From: Corynebacterium timonense
GTDB taxonomy: Bacteria; Actinomycetota; Actinomycetes; Mycobacteriales; Mycobacteriaceae
DNA: 64,000 bases
Direction of reading: 5' to 3'
NCBI RefSeq assembly: GCF_900105305.1
Contig: NZ_LT629765.1
Span: 2,170,001-2,234,000 of the forward strand
In this document: positions 17,191-24,969 of the stretch, one piece after another
Numbering within the stretch: position 1 is the stretch's first letter
Layout of the letters: the number at the start of each line of letters is the position of its first letter
Translations under genes and position numbers: made by a program
Notes under the pieces: generated by a model
Database searches by the model: none
What the model saw: the letters and a program-made list of their open reading frames with translations, nothing else
Told to the model about the DNA's origin: nothing

Positions 17191-17972
17191 AGCAGCGCCT
17201 CGATCTGGGCACGTCGTCGGTCCACAGGGTAGATGAGCTCCCCCGGAGCCTTTAGCTGCTCGGCCAACTTGTTTATTCCTTCGCTGGGCCCACACGTGAA
17301 CCGAGCCAACAAGGCCGCAGTCTCCCGTTCTCCGAGCACGGATGCCACATCGACTCCCAGCAGGTAGGCCGACATCAGGTCCGGTTCCCCGAGGAACTCC
17401 GTCCAGTTCGCCATGTAACGATCCCACAGCGCCTCGTCTTCCTCATACCACGCCAAGACCAACGCAGTATCGCTCGCATCCTTGTATTTTCCCACTGGCC
17501 ACCGATCACACCACGCGTGCAACTTCAGTGCTGCGAACCCGGGGACGGTGGGGATCTTGACCCGCGCTCCGTTAGGCAGGTCCACCGTCCTAGCACTAGC
17601 GAAAACCTCCCCGAACCCAGCGACGTTGAGAGTGAACCCCCCGTCGTGGCTTATCTCGCCCGGAGGACTTTCCACCTCACCAAAGGGAATCAGGTCAATC
17701 CTCAGACCGCCGATCGTGATCTCTTGCCAAGGCGCCGCCGGAGCAGAAAACCTGCGCTTCAGTTCGCGAAAGCGCTCCCAAGAACCGATTGTGACGCCAA
17801 AATCTATGTCGTGAGTGATGCGACCCGCAGAGGTCGAGCGAAAGTGGCGCTGATAGACGTCTCTACACCGCGCTCCCACGAGCATCATCGTTTCAGGATC
17901 GATGACACGAGCAAGTTCACCCACCACGTAGGCGATGTCTTCGTCGTCTATGTGCTCTGGCTGTACGTCCAC
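17157..17972 (-). CDS. AbiEii-like nucleotidyltransferase (putative toxin)
   Basis: This 271-residue protein has features of the nucleotidyltransferase toxin family. They include MLVGARCRDVYQRHF near residue 30, the acidic catalytic pair HDIDFGV, then a third acidic position in LRIDLIPFG, and LKLHAWCDR with a Lys typical of the fold. The Ser/Lys-rich first motif GARCRD takes the place of the usual G-S loop. It follows the AbiEi-like gene by 8 bases. Type IV AbiE systems pair such a toxin with a winged-helix antitoxin and can act in phage defence. Confidence 0.8.
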   Translation of the reverse strand: MDVQPEHIDDEDIAYVVGELARVIDPETMMLVGARCRDVYQRHFRSTSAGRITHDIDFGVTIGSWERFRELKRRFSAPAAPWQEITIGGLRIDLIPFGEVESPPGEISHDGGFTLNVAGFGEVFASARTVDLPNGARVKIPTVPGFAALKLHAWCDRWPVGKYKDASDTALVLAWYEEDEALWDRYMANWTEFLGEPDLMSAYLLGVDVASVLGERETAALLARFTCGPSEGINKLAEQLKAPGELIYPVDRRRAQIEALLQAMEDSAPER

Positions 17973-17980
17973 CGCATCCC

Positions 17981-19045
17981 CTAAAATTTGAATCTCGACC
18001 TCACCTGTTCGGCTACCTCCATCAGCCTGGGCTCACCCGTCGACACAAGGTCCGCGTAAACAATCGGTAGAGGCGCGACCGGCCACCCAGCAAGAGGGCT
18101 CGATGGCGAGAGCACCCGCTCTGGAGGCCGCAAGTCTGATTCGCGGCCACCGTCAGTCGACCAAAAAGCCGTGCAAATATGAATCTCCCCCTTTTCTGCG
18201 CGACGAAATCTGCCTTGACGCAGCACTTCGGACAGCGCTGCCGGATCGTCCAGGTAGATGTGCGCCGTCTCCCCGCCCACCACGAGGTGAGAAAGGGCCT
18301 GCTCACCACTGACCCACCCCAATGGGTGGAGGTGGGCGAGCCGCTTGAGATCGCCCGTCCCCCGGAAAATTTCCAGCTCTGCGCCCAAACCAGTTGCAAA
18401 CGACTGCGCCCAGGCCGAGAGGAGCTCGTCTCCGCGCTCCAACCGATAGCCGCCGTTGACTTGATTAGAGCTCAAGTAGCCACTTCGTGCGAGCAGCTCG
18501 AGGGTCTGCATGGCGGTGCCTGTCGACACCCCAGCCTGCTGTGCGACATACCGGATCGGTAATGCGGCAATCTCGGGGCGGGCCAGAAGAACAGCGGCAA
18601 CTTGCGCACGTCGAGGTGTGAAGAGCGAGGCGGTGCGCTTTCTTGGGCGCGCGTCGACAAACCCCGGGTGGCCCGGACCACCGGCGGCTGATGCTGTCGT
18701 TCTACCGCGGACGTCGATGAATATGCCCGGCCGGGAAACGAAGCAGTTTCCCCGTTCGTCGAGGAACATGACCCCGTTTTCCCGGAAGAATTCCGCAACC
18801 CTCGGGGTGACACGCGGAGCAAGAACGAAATCACTGTGCTCTGAGGGGTAGAAGTGTCGCGGATCCTCCACAACGACCGGACGAACCAGCAGCGTCGGCT
18901 CCCTTCCCTTCTCACCGTACGCTGCCCCGATCAACATGAGCTGGGCACCTTCGCCTGGGGTGTCAACAGTACCGAGAGTGAGCGGAATCTCGTTCCGCCG
19001 CAAAACCTCGTTCCAGTGCGTGAAATCAGTTGGGACCACATACAC
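17981..19045 (-). CDS. AbiEi-like winged-helix antitoxin/regulator
   Basis: This 354-residue protein has an N-terminal domain (1-120) of unknown fold, then a winged-helix region (about 140-190: FTPRRAQVAAVLLARP, RYVAQQAGVSTGTAMQTLELLARSGYL). A C-terminal domain follows, with LGWVSGEQALSHLV as in AbiEi-type antitoxins. It is encoded first and is followed by the nucleotidyltransferase gene. An inverted repeat at 19073-19089 just upstream suits autoregulation, as reported for AbiEi. Base composition is less GC-rich than in the neighbours, suggesting acquisition. Confidence 0.72.
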   Translation of the reverse strand: MYVVPTDFTHWNEVLRRNEIPLTLGTVDTPGEGAQLMLIGAAYGEKGREPTLLVRPVVVEDPRHFYPSEHSDFVLAPRVTPRVAEFFRENGVMFLDERGNCFVSRPGIFIDVRGRTTASAAGGPGHPGFVDARPRKRTASLFTPRRAQVAAVLLARPEIAALPIRYVAQQAGVSTGTAMQTLELLARSGYLSSNQVNGGYRLERGDELLSAWAQSFATGLGAELEIFRGTGDLKRLAHLHPLGWVSGEQALSHLVVGGETAHIYLDDPAALSEVLRQGRFRRAEKGEIHICTAFWSTDGGRESDLRPPERVLSPSSPLAGWPVAPLPIVYADLVSTGEPRLMEVAEQVRSRFKF

Positions 19046-19072
19046 ATCATAGCTTGTCCACTAAAGATGAAC

Positions 19073-19089
19073 GTTCAATACGATTGAAC
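19073..19089 (-). promoter_or_regulatory. Candidate operator of the AbiE-like pair
   Basis: GTTCAAT-acg-ATTGAAC is a perfect 7-bp inverted repeat that ends 28 bases before the start of the AbiEi-like gene, in an AT-rich stretch. This is where an autoregulatory antitoxin would bind. Confidence 0.5.
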
Positions 19090-19260
19090 ATTTATCAGTC
19101 GGCAGCCCCATGCTCCTGGCGGGGTCGGCGGCCATGACGCGGGCGGCGACCGTCAAAACCGCGGAGGGAGAACCACCGGTTTCCAGGTGCGACAGAACCC
19201 GGCGAAGCTGCAGGTCGTCGGTCACGCAAAGAGAAGCATGTGCCAAGGGCCATCCTGCGT

Positions 19261-19335
19261 CCGGATAAGAGCGGAAGGGCAAGAATCCGGCAATCCGCAC
19301 AGAAATCGCGGATTCTTACCCTTCCGTTCTTCACC
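19261..19335. repeat. Dispersed hairpin repeat, copy B
   Basis: This is a second copy of the unit at 12217-12290. It has identical TAAGAGCGGAAGGGCAAGAA in the left arm, the loop ATCCGGCAATCCGC, and a right arm CTTACCCTTCCGTTCTTC. The upstream stretch 19100-19250 holds a minus-strand open frame (VLSHLETGGSPSAVLTVAARV) that looks protein-like and may be a gene remnant I cannot identify. Confidence 0.8.
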
Positions 19336-19375
19336 TGAGCCGCGGGTCACCACACCGTAACCCTCCCCGGCTACG

Positions 19376-19411
19376 AAAACCGCCCCGCCCGTCGCAAGAC
19401 GGTGCGGGGCG
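19376..19411 (-). terminator. Strong hairpin terminator, separated from its gene by the IS
   Basis: CGCCCCGC-CCGTC-gcaa-GACGG-t-GCGGGGCG forms a stem of 13 base pairs with a tetraloop. Read on the minus strand it is followed by GGTTTTCG. Without the IS481 element it would lie about 30 bases after the stop of the truncated small secreted protein gene (20376-20664), so it was probably that gene's terminator. Confidence 0.7.
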
Positions 19412-19445
19412 TGTCCCGAAAAGTGCCCGAGTCTTAGAACCTAGA

Positions 19446-20374
19446 TGTACTTCCTCGGGAGGTTGTGAACGGTGTGAACGAAAAGGGGAAGCCTCCGGTA
19501 GAGGTGTAGGTATCCACACGAACACCGATCCGGAAGGCTTCCATGACACACCGTAACGCACCTTTGACCCCGACCGGCAGAGCAAGGATGGTTGAGCTGG
19601 TCATCACCCACGGATGGACGCAGCGCCGAGTCGCTGAACGCTTCCAGATCTGCCCAGCCACCGTCAACAGGTGGGTGAGCCGGGCACGCCGTGGCGAAGT
19701 GCTCACTGACCGGTCACACCGTCCCCGCGCGTGCCCGCACCAGCTGCCGGTGCGCACAGCACCACCAGTGCGCTATGAACGCAGCCAACCCGGGGACATG
19801 ATCCATGTCGACATCAAAAAGCTTGGCCGCATCCCCGACGGTGGCGGCTGGCGCGTGCACGGGCGTGGCTCTGAACAGGATCGCCGGGCAGGTCGCGCCC
19901 GCAACGCACAAAGACAGGCTAGTGCGCCCGCGGGGCGGGGATATTCCTACCTGCATCACGCCGAGGATGACTACTCACGGATGGTGTACTCGGAGATCCT
20001 TCCTGACGAGAAGAAGCACACCGCCGCCGGGTTTATGCGGCGCGCCTGCCAGTTCTTCACCGAGCAAGGCATCGAGGTGACCCGGGTGATGACCGACAAC
20101 GGTGCCTGCTACCGTTCCACGGCGTGCAACGCTGCCCTGGGCACGATTAAGCATGTCTACACCAAGCCGTACCGGCCGCAGACCAACGGCAAAGTAGAAC
20201 GGTTCAACCGCACCCTGATGCAGGAACGGGCCTACATCCGCCCATACGCCAGCGAAAAGGCCCGACAGCAGACGTACGCGGAGTTTATCCACGAGTACAA
20301 CTACCATCGAGCCCACACCGCTATCGGAGGCCTCACCCCCGCACAACGCGTTCACAACGTCACGGGGAAGTACA
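19446..20374 (+). mobile_element. IS481-family insertion sequence, 929 bp, with 6-bp target duplication
   Basis: Terminal inverted repeats begin TGTACTTCC and match over about 26 bases with 3 mismatches (left 19446-19471, right 20349-20374). Both sides carry CCTAGA (19440-19445 and 20375-20380), a 6-bp duplication of the NCTAGN type known for IS481 targets. The element lies at the stop codon of a minus-strand small secreted protein gene. Confidence 0.9.
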
Positions 20375-20379
20375 CCTAG
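19543..20379 (+). CDS. IS481-family transposase with internal deletion
   Basis: This 278-residue transposase has an N-terminal HTH (GWTQRRVAERFQICPATVNRWVSRARRG) and an rve integrase core: first Asp in IHVDIKKLG, second in VTRVMTDNGACY, Glu in NGKVERFNRTL. About 50 residues expected between the two domains are missing, with DRSHRPRACPH joining almost directly to PVRYERSQPGD in frame. The activity of this copy is therefore doubtful. The stop codon TAG (20377-20379) is supplied by the target-site duplication CCTAGA, not by the element. The ATG follows a purine-rich GGAAGGCTTCC. Confidence 0.88.
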   Translation: MTHRNAPLTPTGRARMVELVITHGWTQRRVAERFQICPATVNRWVSRARRGEVLTDRSHRPRACPHQLPVRTAPPVRYERSQPGDMIHVDIKKLGRIPDGGGWRVHGRGSEQDRRAGRARNAQRQASAPAGRGYSYLHHAEDDYSRMVYSEILPDEKKHTAAGFMRRACQFFTEQGIEVTRVMTDNGACYRSTACNAALGTIKHVYTKPYRPQTNGKVERFNRTLMQERAYIRPYASEKARQQTYAEFIHEYNYHRAHTAIGGLTPAQRVHNVTGKYT

Positions 20380-20664
20380 AGGAAGATCTTGACGATCTTG
20401 CCGATGAACTCGAAAACCTTGCCGGCGACGCCGGTGACGTCCTCAAACTTCTGGGCGCCGTCGGTGTTCTCGTCCCAGCCGAAGAACTTCTCGGAAGAGC
20501 CGGAGGCGGTGCCCTCGGCGTCATCGGACTCGCTGGAGGAGCCGAAGGTGGAGCTGGAGTCGTCCTGGGTAGTGGCGGCGGGGGTCTCGGCGGTGGCGGT
20601 CTCGGCGGAGGCAACGCCGGCGTCGGCGGCCGCGATGACGGTCGCGGTAACCGCGGTGAACTAG
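20376..20664 (-). pseudogene. Small secreted 'FFGWDE' protein, N-terminus lost
   Basis: The minus-strand frame reads the end of a signal peptide (FTAVTATVIAAADAGVASAE), a Thr/Ser/Glu-rich linker, then GSSEKFFGWDENTDGAQKFED and a hydrophobic helical end (GKVFEFIGKIVKIFL). A TAG stop immediately precedes the signal remnant, and no start codon or ribosome site remains, so the 5' end was lost at 20664. This is the left junction of the island. It is a clear paralogue of the intact gene at 43885-44259. The stop codon coincides with the IS481 target site. Confidence 0.8.
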
Positions 20665-20807
20665 CCCCCTTGCGGTTGACGGGGGACCCACGAGCTATGT
20701 CCCGTTCCTGCATTCCCGGTTCACTATCTCGCCCGCTGCGGGCTGCACCTAGCGCCGCTGGTGTCACGTAGCACACACTGTCAGCTGGTTAGATTTGCGT
20801 TTGCGGA
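20665..20807. other. Left island junction, no gene
   Basis: This stretch joins the truncated secreted-protein gene to the lanthipeptide cluster. It contains a CCCCC...GGGGG hairpin (20668-20689) and no recognisable coding sequence. It may be the remnant of an element end, and probably holds the 3' transcript end of the prolyl oligopeptidase gene. Confidence 0.4.
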
Positions 20808-22592
20808 CTAGTTCCAACCGTCGGATACTCCGAGTGCATCGAGCATCCAGGCGTGGGCGAGCGTGTTCTCCTCGATGGAGGCCTTGACGGAGCGCCCTGT
20901 GAGGTGACCGCCGGGGGTGATTCGTTGAATGACGTGTCCAGGGTCGCGCGAGATCGAGACGTCGCGGTAGAGCTGGCTGAAGCGCGTAATCGCAACGTTG
21001 TCAGCTCGCGCGTCGTGTTCTGCTACACGTATCCAGGCACGTGGGAGCGGACGGCTCTGAGTGGGAAATTCCTGTACTTGCTTCATGGGTGAGAGTTGTT
21101 GCAGGAGGTTCCGGATGCAGGGGTCGCGCCTGGGGTCGCCGTACTCGACACGGTCGGTGGAGGCCAGATTGGATGTCGAGTTCGTCAGTGTGGCGAGTGG
21201 GTCGATGAAGGGATGTACGAGGTGCAGGCCTCGTAGCCATGATGGCTGCCGCAGGCACGCGGAGGCAGCGGTTAGCCCGCCGGCACTGGCGGCGGTGACG
21301 ACGATGCGGTCGGCCGCGATCGAGGGTTCTGTCCGGAGCGCTGACAAGCAAGCGAGGAAGTCATCGACACTGCGGTATCGGTGCTCGCCTGTTGCCTGCC
21401 GATGCCACTGTGGCCCCAGTTCTCCTCCACCACGAATATGGCAGAAGGCAACTGCTACGCCGCGAGCCAGTAGGTCATCAGTGAATGGGTCGAAGGGGCC
21501 TTCCAGGTTGATTCCGTAAGCGCCGTACACGTGGGCCACCAGGGGGCACTTCCGCTCTCCTGGCGGAAGAAACAGTGTGATCGGGACCATCGTGCCGTCG
21601 TCGTTTTCACCCACAAGGTACGTCGTTGAGGCGCGCCCGGTGGACGCAAGAGAGAGGTTTTTGCCCACCTCTGCGAGCACAACCTGGGGTCGATGTACGG
21701 GCGATGAGATAAGGAGCATCAATTGCTCAGTTGTCGAGTCGAAAGCCGGGAGCATCGTGCCAGCGGGAGGTGCAGTCCACACAGCCTGCGATCCGTGGGA
21801 TGGCTGCCAGATGGCTTGCCGCCCGCCAGCTCTCCCTATCACAAGGAGCGTGTCGCCTGATGTTTGGAGGTGTTCGGCGCAGAATCCGGGCGGAGCCTCA
21901 GCGAAGGCGCGTTGGCGGCCATGATCCCAGACGATTCCGTTTGGTCGGTCGAGCACGATCGTCGTCTCCCGCCAGACTGTGACGTCCACGTCGGCGGCAG
22001 GCTGCGTCATCGGGCGACAGGCTGGGAGCGTGCCATCGTGATCAGAGATGATCCAATGACGAGCGGTGCCTGAACCGCGGGAGGACAGGATCGCGGTCTC
22101 GTCCGTGACGCTGCGAAGTTCGAGTCGGTGTGTGGAGTCCGGTTCTTCTGATACGACTGTCGGTCGGCAGCTCTGGGGATGCCACCAGAGTAGTTTGTGT
22201 GGTCTGAGGGATCTGTCTCGGCGTATCCAGAGAAACCCGCTACCGAAGGCACGCACACGAGGTGAGACAGGGGCTTCGGTATGCACAAGCTCAGCGCCGC
22301 TCGGGGCAACAGCATAGATCCGGAGTCGGTAGTTCTCGTTACCCTCGGTATCGCCGATAACAGCGACCATAGTGTTGCCTGCCGCTTGAACCAGCGACTC
22401 GCTGGGACCGAGCGTGATCGTCTCGGTGACCGTGGCTCCGGTAGGGGTCTGAAGCCGAATGGTGTGGACGCGCTCTGGCGGTGTCTGCGCTGGGTCCTGT
22501 TCCCATGGTCGGAGTGTTTCGAGCGCGCGCAGGTGTTCGGCGAAAGCACGAATACGTGGCGCGATGACTCCGACAACAGTTTGACCCATCAT
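20808..22592 (-). CDS. Prolyl oligopeptidase (S9), probable lanthipeptide leader protease
   Basis: This 594-residue serine peptidase has an N-terminal propeller-like domain and a C-terminal alpha/beta-hydrolase domain. Family marks are VAHVYGAYGI, CHIRGGGELGPQWH, the nucleophile Ser in VTAASAGGLTAA, the Asp in VAEHDARAD and the His in TPGGHLTG. The start ATG 22592 overlaps the stop of the ABC permease (ATGA), so it belongs to the lanthipeptide operon. Prolyl oligopeptidases of this kind trim leaders in some class III lanthipeptide pathways (flavipeptin type), and that is the likely role here. No signal peptide is seen, so it acts inside the cell. Confidence 0.87.
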   Translation of the reverse strand: MMGQTVVGVIAPRIRAFAEHLRALETLRPWEQDPAQTPPERVHTIRLQTPTGATVTETITLGPSESLVQAAGNTMVAVIGDTEGNENYRLRIYAVAPSGAELVHTEAPVSPRVRAFGSGFLWIRRDRSLRPHKLLWWHPQSCRPTVVSEEPDSTHRLELRSVTDETAILSSRGSGTARHWIISDHDGTLPACRPMTQPAADVDVTVWRETTIVLDRPNGIVWDHGRQRAFAEAPPGFCAEHLQTSGDTLLVIGRAGGRQAIWQPSHGSQAVWTAPPAGTMLPAFDSTTEQLMLLISSPVHRPQVVLAEVGKNLSLASTGRASTTYLVGENDDGTMVPITLFLPPGERKCPLVAHVYGAYGINLEGPFDPFTDDLLARGVAVAFCHIRGGGELGPQWHRQATGEHRYRSVDDFLACLSALRTEPSIAADRIVVTAASAGGLTAASACLRQPSWLRGLHLVHPFIDPLATLTNSTSNLASTDRVEYGDPRRDPCIRNLLQQLSPMKQVQEFPTQSRPLPRAWIRVAEHDARADNVAITRFSQLYRDVSISRDPGHVIQRITPGGHLTGRSVKASIEENTLAHAWMLDALGVSDGWN

Positions 22593-23992
22593 ATTACCTG
22601 CTCCCGCAAGTGTGAGCCCGGCCCTTCGCGGAGAGGCGCGATAGTTGGGATGACCAGAATGAGGAACAGCAGGAGCCAGGATGCGAGCAAACCGGTGAGC
22701 ATGCTGGGCAGAGGCCACACCACAACGGAGGTACCGCCGAGAGTAGCCGCCGACACGAAGGCGCAGACCAAGCCGCCGATGACCACCGGGACGACTGCCG
22801 TCACTGCGGCGGTGGCGGACATTGCGAGGCTTTCAGCGGCGATGAGAATGTGGACCTGGCGAGCATGCATGCCGGCTGCTTGGAGCAGCGCGATCTCGCG
22901 TCCTCGTCCGTGGGCCGAGAGAGCGACAACTGCCGCGCTCGTGGCGAGCATTGACACGGCGATAACAGCAACGATCGTCCACACGTCGGTGAGATCCGTC
23001 GGGGTGCCGGGCTGAAGTATCTGGGTCATCGCGGCCACCGAGTTCACAGCGCACAGCAGCAGGCCGATTCCGCCGAGACCGCCAGCCAGCGGGGCAATCG
23101 TCGTGGCACTGATTTGTGCTCGGGCAGCCGCGGCTCGCGTGCCCAATGCCGAGATCACCAATCCTGTACTCGTGAAGAGCTTGTGGAGGATCCAGAAGAC
23201 AGATCTGACAATCTCGGGACAGAACAGGTAGACAGCGATCAGCGCCGAACTACCGGCGTTGATCGCGAGGTTGAACATCGGGCCGGGGCCAGTGGAACCG
23301 AGCTGGGAGGCAAAGCTCGACGCCACGACCAGCGCCGCGGCGACCAACAGAAAGAACGACCCACAGATGATCCGGAAGACCGTCGAGGGGCTACGCTGGA
23401 CGGGTGGATGGAACGTGCGCAGGGCGACGCTGGGTTGAATACGGGATGCCCGCCGGGCAGGTAACAGTCCACCGACCATGGTGGTGACGACACTGACGAG
23501 GATGATCGCCATAGGAGCCCAGGCTGCGATGGTAAATCCAGGCAGGTTGACCGCGGACGATACGGCCGTATTGAACGCCGGTATCGCCCAGAAGCTCAGG
23601 AGACTCGAGACGAGGGCGCCAAGGATTGCACCGCAGAGACTGACGAGGAGCAGAACGAGCAGAGCGGACCGGAACACCGTTCGTGGAGATGCTCCAAGGA
23701 GGAGCCAGAGCGCATGGGAGTGACGGGTGGCTTGGATACTTGCTCGGCCGACCACGGTCAAGGCAACCCAGGAGACGAGGGCGATCACCACGTAGATGGT
23801 GACCGAGAGAATCTGGAATTCCGCGAGGGGAACGCTGGCATTGGAGACCGCGGTACGGAACTGCGGTGTCGTCGTCCAAGCGAATTGATGGATGCAAAGT
23901 CCGATCATTATTGCAATCACGGTAACGACAGCGATGGCGGGTGCCCACTGCCGCCATTCGTCGGCAAACATTCTCAGAACGTAGCGTTGCAT
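22589..23992 (-). CDS. FtsX-type ABC transporter permease of the lanthipeptide cluster
   Basis: This 467-residue membrane protein has the layout of a double FtsX/MacB permease: an N-terminal segment (MQRYVLRMFADEWRQW), a large extracytoplasmic portion, and two FtsX-like blocks ending in GGLLPARRASRIQPSVALR and ISATTIAPL...GREIALLQAAGM. ATG 23992 lies 4 bases after the ATPase stop. It may export the mature peptide or protect the producer from it. It is followed by the oligopeptidase with a 4-base overlap. Confidence 0.85.
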   Translation of the reverse strand: MQRYVLRMFADEWRQWAPAIAVVTVIAIMIGLCIHQFAWTTTPQFRTAVSNASVPLAEFQILSVTIYVVIALVSWVALTVVGRASIQATRHSHALWLLLGASPRTVFRSALLVLLLVSLCGAILGALVSSLLSFWAIPAFNTAVSSAVNLPGFTIAAWAPMAIILVSVVTTMVGGLLPARRASRIQPSVALRTFHPPVQRSPSTVFRIICGSFFLLVAAALVVASSFASQLGSTGPGPMFNLAINAGSSALIAVYLFCPEIVRSVFWILHKLFTSTGLVISALGTRAAAARAQISATTIAPLAGGLGGIGLLLCAVNSVAAMTQILQPGTPTDLTDVWTIVAVIAVSMLATSAAVVALSAHGRGREIALLQAAGMHARQVHILIAAESLAMSATAAVTAVVPVVIGGLVCAFVSAATLGGTSVVVWPLPSMLTGLLASWLLLFLILVIPTIAPLREGPGSHLREQVI

Positions 23993-23996
23993 GGGC

Positions 23997-24719
23997 TCAA
24001 GCTCCGAGACCGGACATGATGTGCAGCAGATCCTGGCTGGTGGTGCGACCGACTGTCTCAACGGTGCATCCATCGCGCATCACGATGACTGTGTCAGCGC
24101 AGGCCGCTGCTTCTAGGTCGTGAGTAACCATGACGATCATCTGCCCGTCATCTGCCATTTGCCTTAACGTGTGGAGGACGATGCCGGTGCTCTGGGAGTC
24201 GAGTGCGCCAGTCGGCTCATCTGCGAAGACGATGCCGGGCCGCCGGGCGAGAGCGCGACACAACGCGGTCCGCTGCTGTTCGCCACCGGAGAGCGACCTC
24301 GCAGACGCGCGGCGACGATGGCCGAGACCAAACGATTCGATGAGTTGGTTGATCGTGTCGCGGGGCACCTTCGCCCGGTCGAGTTGGAATGGAAGCGCAA
24401 TGTTCTCTTCGACGGTAAGGAACGGAACAAGGTTGTACTGCTGGAAAACGAATCCGATTTGGGTCCGAAGCATGCTCGCACGTCTGTTTGACGATAAGCG
24501 GTAGATGTCTTGCCCGTTAATAGTCACTGTTCCCGACGTCGGTTCATCGAGGCCGCCGAGGCACATCAGCAATGACGACTTTCCTGAGCCGGAATGCCCC
24601 ACCACCGCCGTCAGACCACCACCGTGGAGATCGAGGTTGCATCCGCGCAGGATCTCGGTCGTGCTCGGCCCCGATTTCACGACTCGTCGAAGGTCTGTGG
24701 CGCTGAGCGTGGTGGTCAA
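23997..24719 (-). CDS. ABC transporter ATP-binding protein of the lanthipeptide cluster
   Basis: This 240-residue MacB/LolD-type ATPase has Walker A GHSGSGKSS, Q-loop GFVFQQYNLVPFL, signature LSGGEQQRTAL, Walker B IVFADEPTGALDS and H-loop VTHDLEAAA. TTG 24719 is taken as the start because AAAGGAAC stands just before it; an in-frame GTG at 24788 would overlap the tail of the precursor gene region. It pairs with the FtsX-type permease at 22589-23992. Confidence 0.9.
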   Translation of the reverse strand: MTTTLSATDLRRVVKSGPSTTEILRGCNLDLHGGGLTAVVGHSGSGKSSLLMCLGGLDEPTSGTVTINGQDIYRLSSNRRASMLRTQIGFVFQQYNLVPFLTVEENIALPFQLDRAKVPRDTINQLIESFGLGHRRRASARSLSGGEQQRTALCRALARRPGIVFADEPTGALDSQSTGIVLHTLRQMADDGQMIVMVTHDLEAAACADTVIVMRDGCTVETVGRTTSQDLLHIMSGLGA

Positions 24720-24804
24720 GGAAGTTCCTTTCGTGAGTTGGGTGGTGGGCACGATTCTGACTACGTGTGCACTCCGAATCGCGCCCACCGGTTGTGAGCG
24801 CGCC

Positions 24805-24936
24805 TTAGCAATTGCCCCACGTGATCGAGCTGGGCCAACCCGGGCACGGCGGGTTCACGCTGAAGCTGCTCACGCGCGCCGCATCGTGCGCGTCGATCTC
24901 GCCTTCAATAGTCTGGAACTCAAGAATGCTGTTCAT
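24805..24936 (-). CDS. Class III lanthipeptide precursor (LanA)
   Basis: This 43-residue peptide gene sits between the synthetase and ABC genes and has a very strong ribosome site, AAAGGAGGTG (24941-24950). The leader starts MNSILEFQTIEGEID. The ILEFQ box matches the hydrophobic-acidic-hydrophobic-Gln motif that LanKC enzymes recognise. The core region has Ser23, Ser24, Ser26, Cys31, then Ser36, Ser37, Thr39 and the C-terminal Cys43. Ser23-x2-Ser26-x4-Cys31 and Ser36-x2-Thr39-x3-Cys43 are two labionin-type motifs. Pro29, Pro30, Pro32 and Pro35 make the core Pro-rich. The mature product is a prediction. Confidence 0.87.
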   Translation of the reverse strand: MNSILEFQTIEGEIDAHDAARVSSFSVNPPCPGWPSSITWGNC

Positions 24937-24940
24937 GATT

Positions 24941-24950
24941 CACCTCCTTT
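24941..24950 (-). promoter_or_regulatory. Near-perfect ribosome binding site of lanA
   Basis: AAAGGAGGTG is complementary to the 16S rRNA 3' end over most of its length and stands 4 bases from the ATG. It is stronger than any other site in the cluster, which suits high precursor output relative to the enzymes. Confidence 0.85.
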
Positions 24951-24969
24951 CATCGCGGATGTCACCCGT

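Noticed and set aside
20360..20776. 138-codon minus-strand ORF at the island edge
   Set aside because: Its Pro/Ser-rich product is the wrong frame of the truncated FFGWDE protein gene.
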